From NCBI RefSeq assembly GCF_014654935.1, contig NZ_BNBF01000001.1:428058-492057 (forward strand): DNA of 64,000 bases, read 5' to 3'. This stretch comes from Streptomyces capoamus (GTDB lineage: Bacteria > Actinomycetota > Actinomycetes > Streptomycetales > Streptomycetaceae). Of this stretch, positions 27,098 to 34,247 are shown one piece after another. The position numbers were made by a program, and so were the translations under genes. The notes beneath the pieces are model-generated. The model did no database searches. It saw only the letters and a list, made by a program, of their open reading frames with translations, and was not told where the DNA came from. Positions within the stretch are counted from its first letter, which is position 1, and the number at the start of each line of letters is the position of its first letter.

Positions 27098-27173
27098 GAC
27101 TCGTTCCTCCCCCCAAGGCAGGCCTCCTGGCCTGCGGTTCGCATGCCGGGCCGGACGACGGCCCGGCACGCAT
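27098..27173 (-). terminator. Tandem hairpins between priming transferase and the rest of the operon
   Basis: This is the only sizeable gap inside the 21-gene run. Read on the minus strand, a perfect 9-bp stem (arms 27144-27152 and 27160-27168, loop 7) starts 6 bases after the transferase stop. A second perfect 7-bp stem (27118-27124 and 27129-27135, loop 4) follows. There is no T-run, as is normal for Streptomyces. They could act as a partial terminator or as RNA-processing barriers that uncouple the first gene from the next twenty. Confidence 0.6.
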
Positions 27174-28652
27174 TCAGTAGGCGCCCTGCCCGTGGAGCAC
27201 CGCCCGCAGCGTCTTCCACAAGATCACTGTGTCCAGGGCGAGCGACCAGTCCTCCACGTACCGCAGGTCCAGCCGGACCGCCTCCTCCCACGACAGATCG
27301 CTGCGTCCGCTGATCTGCCACAGGCCCGTGAGTCCGGGTTTGACCAGCAGCCGCCGCCGGATGTCCGGGCCGTACGCGGCGCACTCCTCCGGCAGCGGAG
27401 GCCGCGGCCCGACGAGCGACATCGATCCGGTGAGGACGTTGAAGAGCTGCGGCAGCTCGTCCAGCGAGTACCGGCGCAGCACCGCTCCCACCCGGGTCAC
27501 CCGCGGATCCCGGCGCAGCTTGAACAGCGGGCCGGCGCCCTCGTTGCGGTCGGCCAGCTCGGCCCGCGCCCGGTCGGCGTCGGGGACCATGGTGCGGAAC
27601 TTGAGGATGGTGAACTCGCGCCCGTCCTTGCCGACCCTGCGCTGGCGGTAGAACGCCCCGCCCCGGCTGTCCACCAGCACGAGCAGCCCGACGAGCACCA
27701 TCAGCGGCGCGAACAGCACCAGCAGGAGCGCGGCGCCCGTCCGGTCGACGACTCCTTTGACCGCCCGGCGGCCTCCGGTGAAGGTCGGCATGCTGACCCG
27801 CAGCAGCGGTATGCCGAGCACCGCGTCGACGTGCAGCCGTGGGCCCGCCACCTCCATCAGCACGGGGGCCACGACCATCTCGGCCTCACTGCCCTCGAGG
27901 TTCCAGGCCAGCCGCTGCAGCCGGTCCGGTGACCAGTGCGGGTCCGGGGTGACCGCGACGACGCGGTAGCCGTCGTGCCGGACGTGCTGGGCGACGTCCG
28001 GCAGCCGGCCGACGACCGGCACTCCGTCCAGGTGGTCGCCGTCGAACCCGAGCCCGTCCGTCGTGCACACCGCCTCCACCCGCCAGCCGAGGTGGGGGAA
28101 CTTGCGGGTCCGGGTGATCAGGTCGAGCACGGTGGCCGGGCTCCCGGCGGCCAGCACCGGCCGCAGGCACCGTCCTTCCTTGCGCTGCTTGTGCAGCCAG
28201 AGGCGCAGCAGATAGCGCGCGGTCATGGTGACGAGCGCGATCGCGGGGATCGCGACGAAGATCCAGAGTTTGATGTTCCGCGAGGTCAGGGCGATTCCGC
28301 CGAGAGCCAGTACGACAGTCGCCGTGAACAGTGAGCGGCCGAGCCGGCGGAATTCCTCGGCTCCCTGGCCGAGCACGGCCGGAGCCCACGCCCGGCTGAC
28401 CGCGAGCGCCCCCAATACCAGCAGTTCGGTGCCGAAGGCGAGAATTCCCCACTTCTCGTGCCAGTTGGCCGCGTCCCGGGCCCCGAAGAAGTTGCCGATG
28501 GCCGCTACCACGAAGGCGGTGGCCGCGGTATCGCTGATGATCACGGTACGGCGGTACCGCTGTTCCCATTCGATCGCGGGCCGGCTGATCGCCCCGTTCT
28601 CCAGACGCCCGCGCGTCGACGGAAACGAGCTGACAAGTCCCCCTTGCCGCAC
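27174..28652 (-). CDS. Exopolysaccharide polyprenyl glycosylphosphotransferase (priming enzyme)
   Basis: A 492-residue WbaP/WcaJ-type initiating enzyme. The N-terminal half has four to five membrane segments and a Rossmann-like CoA-binding_3 region (LRPVLAAGSPATVLDLI). One more membrane segment (about residues 300-325) leads into the bacterial sugar transferase domain with KVGKDGREF-like and FRTM blocks and the signature DELPQLFNVLTGSMSLVGPRP. It loads the first sugar-1-phosphate onto undecaprenyl phosphate at the inner membrane face. It is the first gene of the run. GTG 28652 is preceded by GGGGGG with a 4-base spacer. Confidence 0.92.
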   Translation of the reverse strand: MRQGGLVSSFPSTRGRLENGAISRPAIEWEQRYRRTVIISDTAATAFVVAAIGNFFGARDAANWHEKWGILAFGTELLVLGALAVSRAWAPAVLGQGAEEFRRLGRSLFTATVVLALGGIALTSRNIKLWIFVAIPAIALVTMTARYLLRLWLHKQRKEGRCLRPVLAAGSPATVLDLITRTRKFPHLGWRVEAVCTTDGLGFDGDHLDGVPVVGRLPDVAQHVRHDGYRVVAVTPDPHWSPDRLQRLAWNLEGSEAEMVVAPVLMEVAGPRLHVDAVLGIPLLRVSMPTFTGGRRAVKGVVDRTGAALLLVLFAPLMVLVGLLVLVDSRGGAFYRQRRVGKDGREFTILKFRTMVPDADRARAELADRNEGAGPLFKLRRDPRVTRVGAVLRRYSLDELPQLFNVLTGSMSLVGPRPPLPEECAAYGPDIRRRLLVKPGLTGLWQISGRSDLSWEEAVRLDLRYVEDWSLALDTVILWKTLRAVLHGQGAY

Positions 28653-28807
28653 AGAACCCCCCAGGTTCCCAGTGATTCGACGTTTTCGCCCAACACTGTT
28701 TGCTCCCCTCGGGAGGCCCCCGCCTCCCGCCCCCCCTAGCGCGTGACGTCCAGGGTGATTTCAAAAGCCCCAGGTGCTCCCCGCACCCGACGCCCTCTCG
28801 TGGCAGC

Positions 28808-28838
28808 AGTAATGGATCAACCCCCTGAGATCATTACT
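28808..28838. promoter_or_regulatory. Inverted repeat AGTAATG(G)ATC, operator candidate
   Basis: Left arm AGTAATGGATC (28808-28818) and right arm GATCATTACT (28829-28838) are complementary apart from one extra G, with a C-rich 10-base centre. It lies about 155 bases upstream of the first polysaccharide gene in an AT-richer patch. This fits a binding site for a dimeric regulator or an mRNA-leader hairpin. Confidence 0.4.
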
Positions 28839-28920
28839 GGTCGCCTTGCCTCCCAACAGCTGAAGCACGGTCAATGTAGACCATCACAACGGCCATGGAG
28901 AGGGGATGTGTGTAATTCGT

Positions 28921-28950
28921 GTTCAAGGTTTGGAGCTTGATCAATTGAAC
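28921..28950. promoter_or_regulatory. Inverted repeat GTTCAA...TTGAAC with internal TTGATCAA
   Basis: GTTCAA (28921-28926) is mirrored by TTGAAC (28945-28950). Inside are CAAG/CTTG arms and the self-complementary TTGATCAA, making a nested dyad in AT-rich DNA about 270 bases upstream of the polysaccharide operon. Possible operator or upstream activator site; no transcription evidence available. Confidence 0.35.
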
Positions 28951-29196
28951 GGTCACCCATCAAGGGCGCCTTCACGCCACCGCGCGCTCCGGCGGCCCGG
29001 CCGGCCGAACACCGTGGAATCGAGCCACTTCATGATCTGAGCTGGTGGATCACGAGAGACGGGGCGCTCTCCCGGTGATCGAATAGGAGATCCGTCGAAC
29101 AGTGCCCCGTCGATGATCCTTTCCATTCCGGAGCGATCTTCGAACGTATGGGCGGGGAACTGAAGTCCAGTGCGCATGGCCGGAAACAATCCGTAC

Positions 29197-29258
29197 GCCG
29201 GAAAGACCGGTGGGCAGTAGTCCGGTTGTCGCAGACACATTTCCGGCCCGCGCGCGGG
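29197..29258 (-). terminator. Nested hairpins after the MFS gene
   Basis: Just downstream of the MFS stop (minus strand) are a self-complementary CCCGCGCGCGGG (29247-29258) and a larger dyad GCCGGAAA (29197-29204)/TTTCCGGC (29240-29247), which encloses a smaller ACCGG/CCGGT stem. Together they make a plausible factor-independent end for the 33977-29264 operon. Confidence 0.4.
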
Positions 29259-29263
29259 GGACC

Positions 29264-30586
29264 TCAGCGGGGTGCCGCACCCTCGTCGGCCGGCAGGGGG
29301 ACGGGCTGCGCTGCCGCGGCGGTGCCGCCCTTCCCGTGCGGGGGCCTGGTCCGGCCGGCCCGGTGCAGCGCCAGGTGGAGGGCCGGCATCAGGAGGCAGG
29401 TGAGCGCGGCACTGTGCCACAGCAGCGCGTCCAGCCGGCCCGCCGCCAGATAGGCGCCCGCGGCCACCGCGGCCAGCGCGCACACCGCACGGTCCACGAT
29501 GCTCTCCACCGACAGCAGCGTGGCACGCGGCGCGTTCGCCGGCACGGCGTCGTTGACGAGCTTGCGCTGCACCGGGTAGACGAACCCGGTGATCGCGGCG
29601 AACGCGCACAGCAGGGCGACCACGGTCCACGGCCCGCCCACGGCGGTGCCCGCCAGGGCGGCGGCGAGAGCCACGCTCAGCAGGGACACCCAGACGACCG
29701 GCGGCACCCGGCGGCTCAGCCACTGCGGGCGGGCCGACGCCACCGCCTCGGCGACCGTCATGGCCGCGAGCACGCTGCCGTGCGCGCCCTCCCCGATGCC
29801 GTGCCGCAGGAGTACCGGCTGGAACAGGTTGACCTGGCAGATCCGGGACAACGTGAACACGGCGACGCCCTGGACCATGAGCAGGGCCAGCCACGGCGAG
29901 GACCGCAGGGCACGCAGGGCGGCGCCCGTGTCCCGCAGGAAGCCCGCGCCCGGCCGCGCCGGGGACCGCGGCCGGACGCCGGGGCCGCCCCCGGCGAGCC
30001 GCGGCAGGACGAGGGCGCAGCCGAGGGAACCGGCCGCGCTCGCCGCGCTCAGCACGTACGGGGTCTGCGGCGCCAGTGCCATCAGCGGCCCCACGAGCGG
30101 CCAGCAGACGACCTTGGCGCCGAGCCCCAGGGCCCGCGCCGTGCCCTCGGCCCGCAGGTAGTGGGCGCCGGCCCGCTCCGCGCGCAACCCGTCGTAGAGG
30201 TAGGCGCTCGCCGCGCCCGACGTCAGCGACCGGCCGGCCGCGATGGCCAGGAAGTGCGCGAGGAAACCGGTGTACGTGGGCGCCAGCACCGGCAGCAGGT
30301 TCGCCGCCGTCATCACCACCGCTCCCGCGCGCAGGCAGTTGCGGGCGCCGATGCGGTCGGCGACGATCCCGGTCGGTATCTCGAACAGGCAGAAGGCGAT
30401 GTAGTAGATGCTCTGGATGCCGAAGATCTGCCCGTCGGACAGGCCGGCGTCGCGCTGGTACGCGTAGAAGACGGGCATCCACCACAGCAGGTTGAACAGC
30501 AACTGGAACCCGTTGTTCAGGCGGATGATCCGGCGGGCGGCCGGGGACGGCGCCGGCGCGGAGGAAGCCGACCGCGACGGGGACAT
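29264..30586 (-). CDS. Major facilitator superfamily transporter
   Basis: A 440-residue protein with about 12 membrane segments. The loop FEIPTGIVADRIGARNCLRAGAVV (about residues 68-91) matches the MFS motif between helices 2 and 3 (G.lADr.GrR). The N-terminal start RLNNGFQLLFNLLWWMPVFYAYQRDAGLS is seen in proton-driven efflux proteins. It is the third gene of an operon with an ATP-grasp enzyme and a PEP-synthase-like enzyme, so export of that pathway's product is likely. ATG 30586 has GAGG 6 bases upstream and lies 8 bases after the previous stop. Confidence 0.88.
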   Translation of the reverse strand: MSPSRSASSAPAPSPAARRIIRLNNGFQLLFNLLWWMPVFYAYQRDAGLSDGQIFGIQSIYYIAFCLFEIPTGIVADRIGARNCLRAGAVVMTAANLLPVLAPTYTGFLAHFLAIAAGRSLTSGAASAYLYDGLRAERAGAHYLRAEGTARALGLGAKVVCWPLVGPLMALAPQTPYVLSAASAAGSLGCALVLPRLAGGGPGVRPRSPARPGAGFLRDTGAALRALRSSPWLALLMVQGVAVFTLSRICQVNLFQPVLLRHGIGEGAHGSVLAAMTVAEAVASARPQWLSRRVPPVVWVSLLSVALAAALAGTAVGGPWTVVALLCAFAAITGFVYPVQRKLVNDAVPANAPRATLLSVESIVDRAVCALAAVAAGAYLAAGRLDALLWHSAALTCLLMPALHLALHRAGRTRPPHGKGGTAAAAQPVPLPADEGAAPR

Positions 30587-30594
30587 ACGGCGCC

Positions 30595-32607
30595 TCACCG
30601 GGCGTAGGGGCGGACCTGGACCAGGTGGAAGGTCCCCTCCGCGGTCATCAGCCACTCGATGTCCAGGGCCTCGTCGCAGTCGGCCTCGCTGAAGTGCGAC
30701 TGCAGCAGGCGCCCCGTCAGCGCGAGCCGGCCCAGCGCGGTGCGTACCGCCGCCGGCAGGTCCTCGCGCGAGGAACCGAGGTCCACCGTGCGCCCGCCGC
30801 CCTCGACGGTGTTGTACAGGTACTGCTGGGGCAGGACGGTGCCGTCGACCACCCGCTCGGGCGACCCGGGGGTGCAGTTGAGGTACACGTTGCGGAAGTC
30901 CTCGGGCCGGGTCGGGTCGCAGGTCACCAGCACGCCCCCCAGCTCGGCGGGCGTGTACTCCTGGACGATCACCCCCATGTAGGTGTCGTCCAGGGGGATG
31001 CCCGCCTGGTGCCGCAGGCGCACGCTGCGCGGCGACAGCAGCGACGCCCACACCTGCCGTACCGCGTCCATGAGCTGGTCCGTGCCGTGCACCGTGGTGA
31101 CCGAGTCGTAGATGCCGGCGGCGGAGAAGCCGGGCAGGTCCTCCGCGTTGGACGAGGAGCGCACCACCAGCCGGCGGCCGTCCGCGGTGAGGTCCGCCAC
31201 GGAAGCGGTGATCGCCCGCGCCACCTCCTCGGGCATCGCCGTGGCGCACGTCAGGCGCTGCAGGTGCAGGGACAGCGAGTCGACCACGTCCAGCGCGTCG
31301 AGCTCCAGCGCCATCTTCAGCCTGCCGATGCCCTGTTGCAGCGCGGGCGAGGAGGTGAGGAACAGGTGGTGCAGCCGGAACGGCAGCGCCACCCCTCGCG
31401 GTGCGCGGACCGTCCGGGCCACGTGTTCCGCCGCGGCGGCCCGCAGCCGCTCCCGCGACGCGTCCGGCTCGCCGAGCCGGGCCGCGAGGTGGCCGAGGAG
31501 ATCGGGCCGCGGCGGACGCGGGCGGGCGTGGAACCTCGTCAGGTCGGCGGTGCGGCTGTCCAGGACGTGGTGCAGTTCGCCGAGGTTGGCCGCCTTGGTG
31601 CCGTACCCGTCCCGGTCGGTGCGCCGCAGCCGGTGCAGCGCCAGGACCGGGGCCTGCCGGAGCAGCGGTGTCTCGATACGGATGCGCTGCCGGTGCCAGG
31701 CGGGCCGTTCCAGGGCCGGCGGCCCGGGCAGCCGTTCCAGGGTGACGGCGTCCTCGCGCACGCGGTAGCGCACCCACGCGCCGTCCAGGCCCTCGCGCCG
31801 CACGACGGCGTCGAGGTCGCGGACGATCGCGTTCGGGATGCCCCAGCCGGCGGCCAGCACGTTGGTGTGCGAAAGCGGCGTGGTGGGCGCGGTGTTGACG
31901 AATCCGGCGGCGCGGGGCACGTCGTCGGGCAGGCGGGGCATGGCGATGATGTCCGGCCAGCCGAGGTCCGCGGCGGCGCTCTCGTACTCGGCGGCGGTGC
32001 GGAAGTAGCGCAGCCGTCCCTCTGCCTCACCCGGGTTCAGGCAGGTGCGCGTCCGGTTGCCGAAGAGTTCGTGGCTGAGGACGCGCGGCACCCGGGCCTC
32101 GCCGATCGCGGCCAGTTCCTGTTCCTGGCCGTGGTTAGCGGGCTTCAGCAGCAGCGGCAGCCGGCCGTCCACCCGTCCGCGCACGAAGTGGTAGAACTCC
32201 TCCAGCAGCGGGCCGGGCATGGTGTCCGCCTCGGTGGTCTCCAGGACCAGGAAGGGCCGTTCGGAACCCCCGGCCTCCTCCTCCGTGTGCAGCGACAGCA
32301 CGCCCAGCAGGAACCGGCGTTCGGGGTCCATGTACACCGAGGCGTTGAACGCGTCCAGCTCGGCGTCGAGTTCGTCCAGCGTCCTGCCGAGGACACGGGT
32401 CGCTATGTAGTCGACGTGGAAGGGGTGCACCCGGGTGTCGAGCAGGTGCCAGGTGTGCTCGGCGCGGTCCACGACCACCTTCAGGTACGGGTGACCGGCC
32501 AGCACCCCGGACAGCGCGCGGAACAGCGGCAGCGACAGGTTGGCGCCGACGACCGTCCGGTCGCCCGCGGCGTCCGGCACGCCCGTCTCGTGCAGTGTGC
32601 CCGTCAT
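30595..32607 (-). CDS. PEP-synthase/PPDK-like dikinase with N-terminal swivel-type domain
   Basis: A 670-residue enzyme. Residues about 335-670 match the PEP/pyruvate dikinase ATP-grasp domain: YGTKAANLGEL, RLVVRSSSNAEDLPGFSAAGIYDS, VIVQEY, LVTCDP and the end FHLVQVRPYAR. The first 330 residues contain TPLSHTNVLAAGWGIPN (H247), resembling a phosphohistidine swivel segment. The order swivel-like then ATP-grasp is the reverse of PPDK, PEP synthase and rifampin phosphotransferase. I infer an ATP-driven phosphotransfer through His to an unknown small molecule; no PEP-binding TIM barrel is visible, so it should not make PEP. ATG 32607 overlaps the ATP-grasp gene (ATGA). Confidence 0.8.
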   Translation of the reverse strand: MTGTLHETGVPDAAGDRTVVGANLSLPLFRALSGVLAGHPYLKVVVDRAEHTWHLLDTRVHPFHVDYIATRVLGRTLDELDAELDAFNASVYMDPERRFLLGVLSLHTEEEAGGSERPFLVLETTEADTMPGPLLEEFYHFVRGRVDGRLPLLLKPANHGQEQELAAIGEARVPRVLSHELFGNRTRTCLNPGEAEGRLRYFRTAAEYESAAADLGWPDIIAMPRLPDDVPRAAGFVNTAPTTPLSHTNVLAAGWGIPNAIVRDLDAVVRREGLDGAWVRYRVREDAVTLERLPGPPALERPAWHRQRIRIETPLLRQAPVLALHRLRRTDRDGYGTKAANLGELHHVLDSRTADLTRFHARPRPPRPDLLGHLAARLGEPDASRERLRAAAAEHVARTVRAPRGVALPFRLHHLFLTSSPALQQGIGRLKMALELDALDVVDSLSLHLQRLTCATAMPEEVARAITASVADLTADGRRLVVRSSSNAEDLPGFSAAGIYDSVTTVHGTDQLMDAVRQVWASLLSPRSVRLRHQAGIPLDDTYMGVIVQEYTPAELGGVLVTCDPTRPEDFRNVYLNCTPGSPERVVDGTVLPQQYLYNTVEGGGRTVDLGSSREDLPAAVRTALGRLALTGRLLQSHFSEADCDEALDIEWLMTAEGTFHLVQVRPYAR

Positions 32608-33977
32608 GCCCGCACCGCCTGGGTGACGTCCGTCGGCAGGATCCGCGGCAGGGCGTCCACCACCGCCGTGAAGTCGTCCACCACGGTCTGCGGCCGGTCG
32701 GCCGACAGCAGGCACACCGCCGCCATGGTGTTGGCGCCGGCGGCCGGGTCGTACACCGGCACCAGGGAGCCGTCCGGCAGGGAACTCTCGGCGACGACGG
32801 ACAGCGTGCTGCCGGCGCCGACCGGGGCCGAGCGGACCACCGCGGCGGAGTCCCACCGGTGGCGGCGGGTCCACGGCGAGCCGTCCGCGTTCACGGCGAG
32901 CACCACCAGGGACCCGGCCGCACCGTCGGCGTCGTCCGGGGTCAGCGCCCGCGCCGGCCAGGCGGGAGCGCCACCGAGCAGCTGATCGGTGAACATGCCG
33001 ATCAGGTCCAGCCCGAAGACCTGCTCGATCTGCGGCACCGTCATTGCGCCGCCGAACCGCGCGGCCGTCTCGATCAGCCACATGCGGCCGTCCGCGCCCA
33101 GCTTGATCTCCGTGTGCGTGCCGCAGTCCTCCAGGCCCAGGGCGTCCACGGCCTGCCGGGCCAGCTCCACGATCCCCGCCTGCGCGGCACTCCCGAGGGC
33201 CGCCGGGGTGATGCCGGCGCGCTCGGTGAACGGCGCCACCGTCGGCATCCGTCCGCTCACGCACACCGGGCGGAACACACCGCCGGCAACGACGCCCTCG
33301 ACACTGACGTAGTCGCCCCAGCCGGAGCCGTCGAACCACTCCGCGGCGCAGCCGCTGACGATCTCCTCCACGATGAAGTCCCCGTCGGCCCCGGCCACGT
33401 GCAGCTCCGCGAAGCCGAGCAGCGCCGACTCCGCCATCACCGCACGCGACCGCTGCCAGGCCTCACGCAGGTCCCCGGGCGTGCCGATGATCTGGTGCGC
33501 GGTGGAACCGGCGCTCCACGCCGCCTTCAGCAGCAGCGGGAACGTCAACTCCGCTGCCGCGCGCTCCAGTTCGTCCTCAGTGGTGACCGAGCGGAACCGG
33601 GGCTGGGGCAGTCCGCGGCGCTCCCAGGCCGCGCGCATCAGCCGCTTGTCCCGGGCGAGCGCGGCGGTGGACCCGGCGCCCCGCAGCCCGAGCCGCCGGG
33701 ACGCCTCGGCGACCGCCACCACCGCGTACTCCGAGAAGGTGACGACCGCGTCGGCACCCACCTCGCGGGCGCGGGCGGTGATGAGCTCGACCAGATCGCG
33801 TTCCTCCGTGCCGGCGCGGGTGACGACCGAGTGGCACAGCCGCGCGGCATGCGCCGCCACGCCGGCCGGCAGCTCGCTCAGTGCCAGCAGGTGCACCGCG
33901 GACCTCGCGGCCACCCGGCTCAGGGCGTGCCCCGCCGGGGGGCCGCCCTTGGCATGCACGTACAGCACCCTGCTCAC
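32604..33977 (-). CDS. ATP-grasp carboxylate ligase-like enzyme
   Basis: A 457-residue ATP-grasp protein of the carboxylate-amine ligase type. Residues about 75-100 form the N-terminal domain (ADAVVTFSEYAVVAVAEASRRLGLRG), followed by ARDKRLMRAAWERRGLP, FPLLLKAAWSAGS and FIVEEIVSG in the ATP-binding region. The metal-binding end is WLIETAARFGGAMTVPQIEQVFGLDL. Such enzymes join a carboxylate to an amine through an acyl phosphate, for example in dipeptide antibiotics or amino-acid conjugates. I start at GTG 33977 (GGGAG about 10 bases upstream); upstream in-frame sequence has no start with better support. First gene of the operon with dikinase and exporter. Confidence 0.85.
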   Translation of the reverse strand: MSRVLYVHAKGGPPAGHALSRVAARSAVHLLALSELPAGVAAHAARLCHSVVTRAGTEERDLVELITARAREVGADAVVTFSEYAVVAVAEASRRLGLRGAGSTAALARDKRLMRAAWERRGLPQPRFRSVTTEDELERAAAELTFPLLLKAAWSAGSTAHQIIGTPGDLREAWQRSRAVMAESALLGFAELHVAGADGDFIVEEIVSGCAAEWFDGSGWGDYVSVEGVVAGGVFRPVCVSGRMPTVAPFTERAGITPAALGSAAQAGIVELARQAVDALGLEDCGTHTEIKLGADGRMWLIETAARFGGAMTVPQIEQVFGLDLIGMFTDQLLGGAPAWPARALTPDDADGAAGSLVVLAVNADGSPWTRRHRWDSAAVVRSAPVGAGSTLSVVAESSLPDGSLVPVYDPAAGANTMAAVCLLSADRPQTVVDDFTAVVDALPRILPTDVTQAVRA

Positions 33978-34247
33978 GAAAAACCCAACTCCCTCGATCG
34001 TCCCGACGTCCCGGGCGCGGGCCGCGCCCGAAACGGCTGCGGCGGCCGGCGACGCCCCCCGGTCCGCAGTCCGCCGCGCCGCGCTCTCCTTCCAGCGAAA
34101 CAGCCGCAACTCACCCCGCCGGCACCGCAATCCGCGGGGCGTTCAGGCAAATGCCGCAATGCCGCGACCGCGCATGACCGGTGCGCTACGGGATACGCAT
34201 GAGGTGTCACTCACCGTGACATGGTGGACAATTGAAGGAGTTGGGCC
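33978..34247. promoter_or_regulatory. Divergent promoter region of the ATP-grasp operon and its PAS-LuxR regulator
   Basis: 270 bases without a gene. A perfect dyad TGTCAC-5-GTGACA (34205-34210 and 34216-34221) sits 26 bases upstream of the regulator start and 227 bases from the ATP-grasp start, a good place for an autoregulatory site. Downstream of it GACAAT (34227-34232) could be a -10 box for the regulator. No clear box for the minus-strand operon was identified. Confidence 0.5.

Larger units (their letters stand above)
28653..29263. promoter_or_regulatory. Long upstream region of the polysaccharide operon
   Basis: A 611-base stretch without a credible gene, visibly lower in GC than its surroundings between about 28780 and 28960. 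It should contain the promoter for the minus-strand polysaccharide operon and, at its right end, the terminator of the MFS operon. It carries two inverted repeats (listed separately). No clear -35/-10 pair with correct spacing was found on the minus strand. A 76-codon minus ORF at 29050-29280 has neither codon bias nor a recognisable product. Confidence 0.55.

Noticed and set aside
29050-29280. Minus-strand 76-codon ORF upstream of the polysaccharide operon
   Set aside because: No ribosome site, no codon bias and partly overlaps the terminator structures of the MFS operon.
30595-32607. Rifampin phosphotransferase or true PEP synthase
   Set aside because: Domain order is reversed and no PEP/pyruvate barrel is visible.
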